A program made the translations under genes and the position numbers. The notes beneath the pieces were generated by a model. The model searched no databases and was not told the origin of the DNA. It was given only the letters and a program-made list of their open reading frames with translations. Below, piece by piece: positions 34,486 through 43,067 of a stretch of 64,000 bases of DNA (position 1 is its first letter; the number at the start of each line of letters is the position of its first letter). Source of the stretch: Arcanobacterium wilhelmae (GTDB lineage: Bacteria > Actinomycetota > Actinomycetes > Actinomycetales > Actinomycetaceae); NCBI RefSeq assembly GCF_029632765.1, contig NZ_CP121247.1, positions 1-64,000 on the forward strand. Direction: 5' to 3'.

Positions 34486-35987
34486 AGGCGAACCACCTCC
34501 GTGAGTTGAGTATTTTGATCGTCGTCGTCGCTAGTGCCTGGCTCGGTTGCGCGGGCCGCGGAATCGGCGGTGTCGTCTTCGCGAAGCTCGGACGGAAGCT
34601 GGCCGGTAGAAATCGATGAGAGCGGGGTCGACGACGGGGTGAACGGCCGGCGTGCGGCGTCGGACATGCGCAACAGGAGGCCGGCGATCATCCAGTTTGT
34701 GAGGAGCGAGGAGCCGCCGAGCGCGAGGAACGGCAGGGCGAGGCCGGTCAGCGGGATCACGCGGGTGACGCCGCCGACCACCACGAACACCTGCAGAGCG
34801 ATCACGAAGCCGAGGCCGGTGGCCAGGAGCTTGCCGAAACCGTCGTTGAGGTGGAGGCCCGCATTAAAAGCGCGCGCAACGAACAACAGGTACAGGCACA
34901 AGATCACGAGCAGACCCGTGAGACCGAGTTCCTCACCGAACGAGGAGATAATGAAATCGGAGTTCGAGGCGTACACGAGCGTGGGGTAGCCGCGCCCCCA
35001 GCCAGTGCCAAACAGACCGCCGCTTGCCATGCCGAACCAGCCGTTAACGATCTGGAATGAGCCGCCTTGGGCATCGTAGAGAGCCGGATCCATTGCGTGG
35101 AGCCACACGTTGAAGCGGGCTCGCACGTGCGAGGCGAGCTGCACAATCACCCAGATTCCCCCCGCGGTGAGCAGACCGCCGATCGCCAGCCAGCTCACGC
35201 GTTCGGTGGCCACGTACAGCATTGCCACGAACAGGCCGAAGAACAACAGCGCCATGCCGAAGTCTTTTTCCATCGCAAGGAATCCCATGCAGGCGAGCCA
35301 TCCGATCATGAGCGGAAGGATGTGGCGAAGGCGGGGGAGCTGTAGGCCGAGGAACTTCTTCCCGGCCAGCGAAAGATTATCGCGTTGTGCCACGAGGTAG
35401 CCGGCGAAGAATACGGCGAGGAAGATTTTTGCGAGCTCGGCAGGCTGGAAGGAGAAACCGGCGACGCGGATCCAGAGATTTGCGCCGTTGATGGTCACGC
35501 CGATCCCGGGCACCATCGGCAACAGCAGGAGAATCATACCGGCGATCAGGGAAAGATACGTGTATCGGCGTAGTTTGCGATGGTCGCGAAGGAGCGCGAG
35601 TGTTGCGAGCATGAGTACGGCGCCGACGGCAGTGAGGAGCATCTGCCCTGTGAGCTCGGCTTTCCCTCCGCGGGCAACGAGCGCGAAATCGATTCGGTGG
35701 ATCATCACGAGGCCGAGTCCGTTGAGGAGCACTGCGATGGGCAGAATCAGCGGATCTGCCCAGGGTGCGAGGAAACGTACCCCGAAATGGAGAACGAGAA
35801 CTACGACGGCTGCCGCGCCGCTCACGAGTGCGAAGTTGTTGGGCAGGATATGGGAGGCTCCTGCTCCGCCGTTCACTCCCACGTGAACGAGAACCCACGC
35901 CATCAGCACTGCGAACAGCGCGAGGATGAGGAGGAAAAGTTCAGTTCCGCGGCCTTTGCGGGTGGTTTTCGCGGTGACGACGCTCAT
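34482..35987 (-). CDS. rodA: SEDS peptidoglycan glycosyltransferase (RodA/FtsW)
   Basis: 501 residues with about ten or more membrane helices. Family marks: LNGLGLVMIHRID, GVTINGANLWIRVAGFSFQPAELAKI, DFIISSFGEELGLTG and GVTRVIPLTGLALPFLALGGSS. It polymerises glycan strands; the partner is the class B PBP encoded next. The last about 65 residues are a charged, Ser-rich tail. Both ends overlap neighbours by four bases, showing a tight operon. Confidence 0.94.
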   Translation of the reverse strand: MSVVTAKTTRKGRGTELFLLILALFAVLMAWVLVHVGVNGGAGASHILPNNFALVSGAAAVVVLVLHFGVRFLAPWADPLILPIAVLLNGLGLVMIHRIDFALVARGGKAELTGQMLLTAVGAVLMLATLALLRDHRKLRRYTYLSLIAGMILLLLPMVPGIGVTINGANLWIRVAGFSFQPAELAKIFLAVFFAGYLVAQRDNLSLAGKKFLGLQLPRLRHILPLMIGWLACMGFLAMEKDFGMALLFFGLFVAMLYVATERVSWLAIGGLLTAGGIWVIVQLASHVRARFNVWLHAMDPALYDAQGGSFQIVNGWFGMASGGLFGTGWGRGYPTLVYASNSDFIISSFGEELGLTGLLVILCLYLLFVARAFNAGLHLNDGFGKLLATGLGFVIALQVFVVVGGVTRVIPLTGLALPFLALGGSSLLTNWMIAGLLLRMSDAARRPFTPSSTPLSSISTGQLPSELREDDTADSAARATEPGTSDDDDQNTQLTEVVRL

Positions 35988-37279
35988 TCTCCGCCTCCGT
36001 TCGTTGTGGGTGTGAGGGAAGCCGACGGTGAAGAGCTTGGCGACGCCGGTGTGCCAGCTGGCGACGGCGTCGAGCTGGGTGCCGGGGAAGGGGCGACTTT
36101 TTGTTTCTCAAGGTCCTTCACGGCTTGCAGAGCATCTGGGAGAGAAGAGCGAGTGATGGGGCTCTCGAGGAGACGCTGGCGGGCAACTTCAGACAGGTCG
36201 CTCATCGACAGTTCGGTGTCCATCTTGAGTGAGGAAAAATCAATCGGTCCCAGATGTTGCGGAATTCCCTGGTAAATCGCCACTTTTCCGTTGTGTTCGG
36301 CAACGAAGTACTGCGATTGCGTCCATTTGTAGCCTGCCAGAGCACCCGTGATGACGAGTGCGATAATTCCCAAAGACGCGGACAAGCGAGCCACCCACCG
36401 CCGGCGCGGGGGAGCTTGTTCTTCGACGTCGTCGGCGAGTTCTTCGCGCTTCGTGAGTGCTGCGGCTCTGCCAGCGGCGCCACGCCCGAGCCGCGACGGC
36501 TTGCGTTTTGCGGCCGCGGAGCCAACGACGACGGGGCCGCGATCGTAGGACTGCCCCGACGACGGCAGCACCTCCGCGATCACGACTGTGACGTTATCCG
36601 GTGCCCCGGCAGCCAGCGCCAGGTCGATGAGCTTCGCACCGGCGTCGGCGATTTCTGGGGCACTGAGCACTTCAGCGATTGTTTCATTGGAGACGACGCC
36701 GAACAGGCCATCGGAACAGAGCAACCAGCGATCGCCGACCACAGCTTCGCGGATCGATTCGTCGAGCTCAAGAGGCTCCGGAGAATCGCCAATATTACGC
36801 ATGATGACGTTGCGTTTGGGGTGATGGGCGGCCTCTTCAGGCGTGAGTTCACCGTGATCGACCAGGTATTGCACCAGCGTGTGATCGCGGGTGACTTGTG
36901 TGAGTTTGCCGTCGCGAAGAAGGTAGGCACGCGAATCGCCGATATGGACCATCGCGAGCTTATTCGAGGTTCGAAGAACCGCAATGCAGGTGGTTCCCAG
37001 GCCGGCGAGTTCTTTCTTTTCCCGCGCCCGCTCGATCAGTTCCTCGTGGGCCTCCGCAAGGGTGCGGCGTAGTAACGGGAGGAGATCGTCAGCCTGATGT
37101 GTATCGTCGATAGTAGCCAGGTGTGCGATCGTCACCGATGAAGCGATATCGCCGCCCGCAGCGCCGCCCATACCGTCGGCCAACACCAGAAGGTTCGTCG
37201 AAGCGTAACCGGCGTCCTGGTTCGATTTACGAACCAGCCCGACGTCGGAAAACGCAACGTATTTGAACTGAACGCTCAT
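35984..37279 (-). CDS. pstP: PP2C-type Ser/Thr phosphatase
   Basis: Counteracts PknB. 431 residues from the ATG at 37279. Catalytic domain (1-240) with SDVGLVRKSNQDA, ADGMGGAAGGD, VHIGDSRAYLL, LCSDGLFGVV and APDNVTVVI metal-binding motifs, a cytosolic linker, one helix (ASLGIIALVITGALAGY), and an outer domain with a Ser/Pro-rich end containing GTPASPSSS (dispersed word at 36044). The start was chosen at the ATGA overlap with fhaB; the open frame upstream has no homology. Confidence 0.93.
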   Translation of the reverse strand: MSVQFKYVAFSDVGLVRKSNQDAGYASTNLLVLADGMGGAAGGDIASSVTIAHLATIDDTHQADDLLPLLRRTLAEAHEELIERAREKKELAGLGTTCIAVLRTSNKLAMVHIGDSRAYLLRDGKLTQVTRDHTLVQYLVDHGELTPEEAAHHPKRNVIMRNIGDSPEPLELDESIREAVVGDRWLLCSDGLFGVVSNETIAEVLSAPEIADAGAKLIDLALAAGAPDNVTVVIAEVLPSSGQSYDRGPVVVGSAAAKRKPSRLGRGAAGRAAALTKREELADDVEEQAPPRRRWVARLSASLGIIALVITGALAGYKWTQSQYFVAEHNGKVAIYQGIPQHLGPIDFSSLKMDTELSMSDLSEVARQRLLESPITRSSLPDALQAVKDLEKQKVAPSPAPSSTPSPAGTPASPSSSPSASLTPTTNGGGE

Positions 37280-37782
37280 TGAGCCAGCTCCATCGTGGTC
37301 TTCCCGATCGTCACTCGCGAACCCGGGTGCAACGGAACTGGCGCGTAGATACGCTCCGAACCGAGCCACGTGCCGTTCGTTGAGTTCAGATCCTCAATCC
37401 ACCACTGGCCGCCCTCGTTGTAGAAGCGGGCGTGGCGAGAAGATGCGAAACCGTCGTCGAGAACGAGGGCCGAATCGGGCGAACGGCCAACCGTGATCGA
37501 CGCCGTGCCGAGCGGAAGCGTGGTGCCCGTGAGCGGGCCAGCCACAACAACGAGCCGTGGCCGCGCGGGGGTGTGGCCGGCCGGCGTCGTTGGCGTTTCT
37601 CGGCGCTGTGCGCGCCGCGCCAACGCCGCCGCCTTCCGCTCGGAGGCCGAGCCGCGCTGGCCGCGATCGGCGACGCGCGTGCCGAAAACATCGCCTCGGA
37701 TCGTTTGTAGCACGAGCAAAACGAACAGCCACAGCAGTGCGAGGAAGCCGAAGCGTAAAACAGTAAACAGGATCGCGCTCAT
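37276..37782 (-). CDS. fhaB: FHA-domain protein FhaB (FipA type)
   Basis: 168 residues: N-terminal membrane helix (FTVLRFGFLALLWLFVLLVL), basic linker, and C-terminal FHA domain with GRSPDSALVLDDGFASSRHARF and LNSTNGTWL, the phosphothreonine-binding residues. It recruits PknB-phosphorylated partners at division sites in related bacteria. Overlaps pstP and fhaA by four bases each. Confidence 0.92.
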   Translation of the reverse strand: MSAILFTVLRFGFLALLWLFVLLVLQTIRGDVFGTRVADRGQRGSASERKAAALARRAQRRETPTTPAGHTPARPRLVVVAGPLTGTTLPLGTASITVGRSPDSALVLDDGFASSRHARFYNEGGQWWIEDLNSTNGTWLGSERIYAPVPLHPGSRVTIGKTTMELAQ

Positions 37783-38477
37783 AGGGCCTCCGGGGAGGTC
37801 CAGAACATGATTTTCGTGCGGCCGATCGTGATCGTGTTGCCGTCCACCAGTGTTGCGGCCGTGATTCGGTGGCCTTCGACGAACGAGCCGTTCGTCGTGT
37901 TCAAATCTGTGGCGATTACGCCGCCCGGGGTGATTTTGAGCTCGAGGTGACGGCGAGAGACCCCCGAATCGTTCACGACGATATCTGCGCTCGAGCCGCG
38001 CCCGAGTACCGTGACCTGGCCCGTGAGGACGTAACGCTCGCCGGCGACGTCGATCACTGGGTTTTCAGGGGAGGCGTCCGTCGTCGTCGCGGGGGCGGCC
38101 GCGCCACGACGTGACGAGCCGTGTACGGAAATCTTGCCTTTAACCAACTCCGCAGAGGACGCGAACTTTACGCGAACCGGGCCGAGGAACGTGTAGCGCT
38201 GGTCGCGCGCGTAGGCGACGGCGGCGCTCGCGAGCTCGGCTCGCAGTGAATCTTCGCCCCAATCCGCGAGTTTTTCCGAATCCTCCGAGGAGAGGGTCAC
38301 GATGAAATCGTTCGGGGCGATCACACGATCGCGGCTCATTGCGGCGGCGCGATCATCCATGCACTTCTTAATGCCGCTGACCAGTTCCACCGGCTTGAGC
38401 TCAGTGTGGAACGCGCGCGAAAAAACGTTGTCGACAGCGCTTTCAACTTTGCGCTCGAGCCTTTCAAATGCGCCCAT
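37779..38477 (-). CDS. fhaA: FHA-domain protein FhaA (DUF3662-FHA)
   Basis: 232 residues from the ATG at 38477 (AGAGGAGCGG upstream). The N-terminal DUF3662 part begins MGAFERLERKVESAVDNVFS, typical of FhaA; the C-terminal FHA domain has LGRGSSADIVVNDSGVSRRH and LNTTNGSFVEG. It binds phosphorylated MviN/PknB partners in mycobacteria. First gene of the operon running down to pknB; its promoter should lie in 38478-38560. Confidence 0.92.
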   Translation of the reverse strand: MGAFERLERKVESAVDNVFSRAFHTELKPVELVSGIKKCMDDRAAAMSRDRVIAPNDFIVTLSSEDSEKLADWGEDSLRAELASAAVAYARDQRYTFLGPVRVKFASSAELVKGKISVHGSSRRGAAAPATTTDASPENPVIDVAGERYVLTGQVTVLGRGSSADIVVNDSGVSRRHLELKITPGGVIATDLNTTNGSFVEGHRITAATLVDGNTITIGRTKIMFWTSPEAL

Positions 38478-38718
38478 GAACCGCTCCTCTATGTCCTGAA
38501 AACAAAAATTGTCCACTACAACAGTACTTGTTTCCAGGCCCGGGGTCACTCACCTCACGGGCGGAAAGCGCGGTTTTTCGCTCTCGGCCGCGGGTCGGGT
38601 GCTGGGAGAAGGTCAGCGCCGGAGGCGTGTTCGTGTGTGACAGCTCACCGGTACCGGCGAAGTGTGTGGTTTGCGCCGGTGGCCGGTGCGTGGGTAATAT
38701 GTGTGTTTGTTGCTCATG

Positions 38719-38804
38719 CTCGAGTGGCGGAATTGGTAGACGCGCACGGTTCAGGTCCGTGTGGTGGCAACACTGTGGGGGTTCAAGTCCCCCCTCGAGC
38801 ACCA
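38719..38804 (+). tRNA. tRNA-Leu (CAG)
   Basis: Class II tRNA with a long variable arm. Acceptor GCTCGAG/CTCGAGC, anticodon stem CACGG/CCGTG around TTCAGGT gives anticodon CAG, T-loop GGTTCAAGTCC. A CCA triplet is encoded at 38802-38804. The gene is divergent from fhaA, as in other Actinobacteria. Confidence 0.96.
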
Positions 38805-38808
38805 GATA

Positions 38809-38840
38809 AGATCCCCAGTCGTTTGGCTGGGGATCTTTTT
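38809..38840 (+). terminator. Rho-independent terminator of tRNA-Leu
   Basis: Stem AGATCCCCAG/CTGGGGATCT with an 8-base loop and T5, five bases after the tRNA. Confidence 0.92.
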
Positions 38841-39164
38841 GTTCCAATTTTTTCTGACACTTGTGACGTGATCGGGGTGGTGTGTGGTGTGAATGGGTAT
38901 AAAGTCGTGGAATATATGCGCGGGGCTGTACATTTAAAACGGTGCAATGTGGCGCGTGTCATCCTGTAGTAGGACGCAGGTCCTAGCCAAAGGTCCTGGA
39001 AGCGATTTTTGTGACGACACATGCTTCGAAACTAGTCGCCAACTGTTTCCTTCCCCCGGACGCTCGGTGTACCGTCTACGTGAAAGCGCGCACCGGCGTC
39101 GTCGGAGCGCAACGGAACCGCCAACGCGGATCCGCACAAACATTCAAGAAAGGGGCTACGTTTC
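38841..39164. promoter_or_regulatory. Gene-free spacer before the two-helix membrane protein
   Basis: About 320 bp, A/T-richer in the first half (GGTATAAAGT near 38896). GGTCCT occurs twice near 38970-38995. One GCACCGGCGTCG word near 39095. No gene seen. GAAAGGGGCTAC near 39150 serves as RBS for the next gene. Confidence 0.4.
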
Positions 39165-39836
39165 GTGGCTACTCAGGTTTACAAGACCCTGTCGAAGATC
39201 GTCGGCATCGTGCTGCTGCTCGTCGGCATCGGCGCACTCATCGGCGGAATGTTCGCCAACTCGTTCATCAAGTCGCAGCTCGAGGACCAGCACATCATGT
39301 TCCCGCCGGCTGAGGCGATCAATGCCCAGGTTGAGAAGGGTGCCATCTCCAAGGAAGACGGCGAAGCAATGATGCAGTACGCTGGCGAGACCCTCGTGAC
39401 CGGTGACCAGGCCAAGGTCTGGGCCGACAACTTCGTTGGCGCTCACATGCGTGGCGCCGCTAAGCGCGCCGGCCTCGAAGGCGACAAGGCCAACTACTCC
39501 GCCATCGGCCAGGCTGCCGACAAGGCAAAGGAAGAGCTCACGGCTGCGATCAAGGCTGCCAACCCGAACGATGACGAGAAGGTTCTCGCCGCCAAGACCA
39601 AGGCTGAGATGATGAATCCGCTCTCGAAGTACCCGGAGGCTCAGAAGGCGTCGCAGCTTCAGTCGCTGCGCATCGACACCTTCCTCAACGGCAACACCAT
39701 CCGCGGCATGCTACTCAATGCTTATGGCTGGGGTCTCGTTGGAAAGATCGCCAACATCGCGGGCATCGGCCTGATCATCGTGGGTATTCTCCTTGCTGCG
39801 TGGGGCTTCGTCCCGTCCAAGAAGAAGAACGCCTGA
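39165..39836 (+). CDS. Hypothetical membrane protein with two terminal helices
   Basis: 223 residues from a GTG. Helix 1 is VGIVLLLVGIGALIGGMFA (about 13-31), helix 2 IAGIGLIIVGILLAAWGFV near the C-terminus; between them an Ala/Lys/Glu-rich, mostly helical outer domain (AEAINAQVEKGAISKEDGEA; NPLSKYPEAQKASQLQSLR). Ends in KKKN. Conserved unknown type in Actinobacteria; strongly biased codon use suggests good expression. A strong terminator follows. Confidence 0.72.
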   Translation: MATQVYKTLSKIVGIVLLLVGIGALIGGMFANSFIKSQLEDQHIMFPPAEAINAQVEKGAISKEDGEAMMQYAGETLVTGDQAKVWADNFVGAHMRGAAKRAGLEGDKANYSAIGQAADKAKEELTAAIKAANPNDDEKVLAAKTKAEMMNPLSKYPEAQKASQLQSLRIDTFLNGNTIRGMLLNAYGWGLVGKIANIAGIGLIIVGILLAAWGFVPSKKKNA

Positions 39837-39864
39837 ATGCAGCGTTAGCGCTCGCGCGAGCGCG

Positions 39865-39906
39865 AAAAGTGCCGGGGTTGCGGCGAAGCAACCCCGGCAC
39901 TTTTTG
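39865..39906. terminator. Bidirectional terminator
   Basis: 17-bp stem AAAAGTGCCGGGGTTGC with loop GGCGAA and T5, between converging genes. The 16-base palindrome GCGCTCGCGCGAGCGC lies just before it. Confidence 0.88.
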
Positions 39907-39930
39907 CATGCGCGGTTTCCCGACGCCGGG

Positions 39931-40647
39931 TTACGGCCAGCGGACCGGCATGCGCCGGACAATCGCCCACGAGGCAGCGACAGCACTAGCCGATCCTGCG
40001 AGGAGCACGAGCGTCCACGGACCTGGTCCGGTCAGCCCAGCGGCTGTGAAGGTTGCACTGATATCCCACATCGCCTCGCCGGTGGCGAGGTATCGAACGA
40101 GGATCATGACGGCGATCGCCAGGGTAGTTGCGAGCGTAGCGACCACGAGCCCCGCCGTCGTCCGCAGCCACCCCCAGCGCAGGAACGCGTAGCCGAGGGT
40201 GATACCAACCAGCCACAAGAACGCGACCAAGGCGACGTTGAACGCGAGCGTTGAAGGGCTCACGCCGTCAAGCCGCAGATGATCAAAGTGCGCTGCTGCG
40301 GCCCACAGTGCCCCGACGGCGGCGGTCACAATAGCAAGCGTCAGGGCGGCAATGGTGACCACGCAACGGAAGCTCTCCTTACGTGTGGCGCCGGCGGCGA
40401 AGTGCGCGCGGGTCATGTACGTATACTGGCCGGCCCAGATCGCCCCCATATATCCGCCGATAATAATCAGGCGTGTCGATCCGAAAAAGAGCAGTGAGGG
40501 CGCCGGGCTTTCTTGTGTGATCCACGGGATGGAGTCCGGCGAGTAATCATCGAGTGACCACATGAGGAGGACCGCGAGCACGAAACCGACTATGAGGGCA
40601 ACGATCCAAAGTAGCCACTTTTTCGTGTGGAGTCGGATGAGTTTCAT
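39931..40647 (-). CDS. ABC exporter membrane protein 2
   Basis: 238 residues with six hydrophobic segments (for example LLWIVALIVGFVLAVLLMW and WGWLRTTAGLVVATLATTLAI). Last gene of the GntR-ATPase-permease-permease operon, four bases after the previous gene. Shares no clear motif, but the RRMP ending resembles the neighbouring permease, suggesting they are paralogues forming a heterodimer. Substrate unknown. Confidence 0.7.
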   Translation of the reverse strand: MKLIRLHTKKWLLWIVALIVGFVLAVLLMWSLDDYSPDSIPWITQESPAPSLLFFGSTRLIIIGGYMGAIWAGQYTYMTRAHFAAGATRKESFRCVVTIAALTLAIVTAAVGALWAAAAHFDHLRLDGVSPSTLAFNVALVAFLWLVGITLGYAFLRWGWLRTTAGLVVATLATTLAIAVMILVRYLATGEAMWDISATFTAAGLTGPGPWTLVLLAGSASAVAASWAIVRRMPVRWP

Positions 40648-40651
40648 GACG

Positions 40652-41479
40652 TTACTTCCTTCCTGTGGGCATCCGGCGAATGATGAACCAGGCGATCGCG
40701 GCCGGCACGAGCACCCAGAACGCGGCGGTTTGGTTCATGGCGATGGCGGGGTCGGCGGAGAAGGCTACGCGCCACAGCCGCGCGCCGACGTCGAAGAGCT
40801 TCCTACCCCACTCGTACTCGACAACACTGAATCCGAATGAGTACCTAGCGACGGAGACGGACCATAGGCCGAAGAGAGTCCACAGCAGCTTGCCGAGCCC
40901 GTAGCGTTCGTAGAACACTCCCAGCGCGAAGGTGACGGCGAAGAACGCCAAGTTCACGAGTGGCACGTAGATGTACATCCACGGCGTAGCACCGAGGACG
41001 GCGCGAGGATCGAGCGCGTTTCCTGCCTGCAGGAACGCAAACGTGAGCACCGTGTTGATCGCGGCAAGCGCGACGGCGACGGTGGCGGCTGCCTTCGCGA
41101 TCTCGCGGCGCGGCACACCGGCGCCGAGGCGCGGATTGACGCGGTCGGCCACCATCGCAGCGAAGGCCAGCGAGACAATGAAGAGGATGTAGCCCATCCC
41201 CGCGGCGAGGTTCCACGGCCCTCCAATGTTGACCAGGGGGATCGCAAGCGTTGGGTCGGAGAGGTCTGCCCCGGGCGGGAAGAGGCTCGGATCCGGCATT
41301 TCATTTGGATAAGCGTTCAAGGTGCCGAACGTTTCGGAGCCGACCACGATGGACACGGACTGCCCGAACGACCCGTTGAGCAGGCGATACAGCCCGAGCC
41401 CGAGCACAAAGAGAGCGATCACTGCGGGCGCGACCCAGCGCAGCGGGCGCAGGTCGCGTTTGGCAAGAGTGGCGAGCAT
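40652..41479 (-). CDS. ABC exporter membrane protein 1
   Basis: 275 residues from the ATG at 41479, just before the end of the ATPase gene spacing (one base gap). Six hydrophobic segments including VAPAVIALFVLGLGLYRLL and WNLAAGMGYILFIVSLAFAAM; ends in IIRRMPTGRK. The outer loop between helices 1 and 2 is long and proline-rich. Acts with the ATPase at 41481; substrate unknown. Confidence 0.75.
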   Translation of the reverse strand: MLATLAKRDLRPLRWVAPAVIALFVLGLGLYRLLNGSFGQSVSIVVGSETFGTLNAYPNEMPDPSLFPPGADLSDPTLAIPLVNIGGPWNLAAGMGYILFIVSLAFAAMVADRVNPRLGAGVPRREIAKAAATVAVALAAINTVLTFAFLQAGNALDPRAVLGATPWMYIYVPLVNLAFFAVTFALGVFYERYGLGKLLWTLFGLWSVSVARYSFGFSVVEYEWGRKLFDVGARLWRVAFSADPAIAMNQTAAFWVLVPAAIAWFIIRRMPTGRK

Positions 41480-41480
41480 G

Positions 41481-42395
41481 TCACGCCTCCTCGCCGGTGT
41501 TAGTTGGAGTTCCATCGACGCCGGTGGCGCCGTTTGCGTCGATACGCTTGAGTACATTCGTTCCCGAGATTCGCTGGGTGATGTGGGCAAGGATCGAGGT
41601 GAGATCAGGAACCCCGGCTTCGCGAGACACCGCAACGCCAGCGAAAGACGCGCGAACGTCGTCGGCGGTGCCGGAGGCCGCAAGCTGGCCGTTCTCGATG
41701 ATCCACACGTCCTCGATGAGATGCTCAATCTCCTCGACGTTATGCGAGGAAATAACAATCGCGCGCGGGTGAGCGATGAAATCCTGCAGGAGCACGTCGT
41801 AGAAATCGCGGCGGAGCACGGCGTCCATGCCGAGGTGGACCTCGTCGAAGATCGTCAGCGGCGCGCGCGAGGCGATGCCGAGAGCTGCCGATACCGCCGA
41901 CTGCTGGCCGCGCGAAAGCTGATTCGGCCGCTTGTCTGTGGGGATTTCCCACGCCTCGAGCAGGCCGTCGGCGAGCTGGCGGTTAAACGTAGGGCGCACA
42001 TCCTCCCACAGATCCAGGGAGGTGGAGACTTTCGCGCTCGAGAAGAGCGGAGTAGCGTCCGAAACCAGCGCGACCTGCGGCATGACTTGCGGGTTCTCCC
42101 AGATCTGCTCAGCGCCGAGCGTGATCTCGCCCGTGAACGGATGCTGCGCGGCGATTGCGCGCGCCAGCGTTGACTTACCCGAGCCGTTGCGGCCGAGCAG
42201 GCCCGTGATCACGCCCGGGCGCAGGTTTGCGCTGATACCGCGGATTGCCTCGAACCTCCCGTAGCGCACGTGGACGTCCCTGAGTGCGACGCCAGCCGAT
42301 CGGTTCGCGCTCGGGGCCGGCGCCGACGTCGTCGGGCTGGAAAGTGCGGAATCGTTGCCGGAGTTGGGGGTGAGCCCGTCAAAGTTGCTGTTCAT
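41481..42395 (-). CDS. ABC transporter ATP-binding protein
   Basis: 304 residues. A disordered N-terminus (about 35 residues) is followed by the ATPase domain: Walker A GRNGSGKST, signature LSRGQQSAVSAAL, Walker B LTIFDEVHLGMD (Asp-Glu kept) and switch His in VISSHNVEEIE. SRGQQ in place of SGGQ is a natural variant. The last about 40 residues are another variable tail. It overlaps the GntR gene by four bases. YtrA-type regulators commonly pair with such exporters that respond to cell-wall stress. Confidence 0.85.
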   Translation of the reverse strand: MNSNFDGLTPNSGNDSALSSPTTSAPAPSANRSAGVALRDVHVRYGRFEAIRGISANLRPGVITGLLGRNGSGKSTLARAIAAQHPFTGEITLGAEQIWENPQVMPQVALVSDATPLFSSAKVSTSLDLWEDVRPTFNRQLADGLLEAWEIPTDKRPNQLSRGQQSAVSAALGIASRAPLTIFDEVHLGMDAVLRRDFYDVLLQDFIAHPRAIVISSHNVEEIEHLIEDVWIIENGQLAASGTADDVRASFAGVAVSREAGVPDLTSILAHITQRISGTNVLKRIDANGATGVDGTPTNTGEEA

Positions 42396-42760
42396 TGTTC
42401 CTCCAGGATTTTCTGGGTGAGGGTGACGATTTCTTTTGGCGTGAAGCCGTAGGCGAGGCCGGCGCGGACAGCCGGTGCGAGGAGCTCGGCCCGGTAGGTT
42501 TCGCGGCCGGCCGCTCGCAAGATGGTGGGTGCTTCGTCGGTCACAAACATGCCGATCCCGCGCTGCTTGTACACCAGGCCCTCGGCAGTGAGGGCCGCGA
42601 ATGCCTTGTTCGCGGTTGCCGGGTTGATCCGGTACGTGGTGGCGTATTGGGTGGTGGACATGAGCTGATCGCCGGGTTTGAGCTCACCGGAAACGATGCG
42701 GCGGCGGATGTCGTCTGCGATCTGCACGTAGATCGGCGACGACGAATCGAAGGTCAGCAT
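42392..42760 (-). CDS. GntR-family regulator, YtrA subfamily
   Basis: 122 residues: winged-helix domain (PIYVQIADDIRRRIVSGELK; STTQYATTYRINPATANKAF; QRGIGMFVTDEA) plus a short helical C-terminus without an effector domain, as in YtrA. The ATG at 42760 has GGAGGTGCGC at good spacing; the GTG two codons upstream overlaps the RBS. It presumably represses its own ABC operon through the palindrome at 42780. Confidence 0.88.
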   Translation of the reverse strand: MLTFDSSSPIYVQIADDIRRRIVSGELKPGDQLMSTTQYATTYRINPATANKAFAALTAEGLVYKQRGIGMFVTDEAPTILRAAGRETYRAELLAPAVRAGLAYGFTPKEIVTLTQKILEEQ

Positions 42761-42779
42761 GCGCACCTCCTTCCCTTAT

Positions 42780-42805
42780 GGGTTAGTTACATAACTAATT
42801 AACCC
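42780..42805. promoter_or_regulatory. Putative GntR (YtrA-type) operator
   Basis: Perfect core TTAGTT-ACAT-AACTAA with the outer bases GGG and CCC also symmetric. It lies 20 bases upstream of the GntR start in an A/T-rich island, over the expected promoter. Confidence 0.72.
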
Positions 42806-42843
42806 ACAAACGTGCCGAGCCGTCAAGTGCACTGGTTGTGGCG

Positions 42844-42918
42844 TGTGCACAACTCTGTCAATCGGGCCAGGCATGGAAATAATTACCATGCCTGGCCCGA
42901 TTGACAGAGTTGTGCACA
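42844..42918. repeat. 33-bp perfect inverted repeat
   Basis: Two 33-base arms (beginning TGTGCACAACTCTGTCAATC) around a 9-base A/T loop (AAATAATTA). No T-run on either side. Located between the GntR promoter and the hairpin rod behind the TRIC gene. Could be a terminator blocking read-through from the TRIC gene, or a small palindromic mobile element. Confidence 0.85.
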
Positions 42919-42967
42919 TGTTTTGTGCACTGGGTGGGCGGGTTGCGGCCGGAGCTGATGGGCTGGA

Positions 42968-43054
42968 GGGGGTGCCGCTTCAGAGCGTAAAGGGGGAGGC
43001 TCCGCGCCGAAAGGCGTGGAGTGGCCCTCCCAGGAGCTCAGAAGTGGCACCCCC
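42968..43054. terminator. Long rod-like hairpin behind the TRIC gene
   Basis: Outer stem GGGGGTGCC/GGCACCCCC, then CTTC/GAAG and GAGC/GCTC separated by single mismatches, then GGGAGG/CCTCCC, and an inner hairpin CTCCGCGCC-GAAA-GGCGTGGAG. Together about 32 base pairs in 87 nt. On the minus strand it begins 13 bases after the TRIC stop, so termination is the simplest role; on the plus strand the loop would be a GNRA tetraloop. Confidence 0.6.
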
Positions 43055-43067
43055 GGAAGCGCACGTC

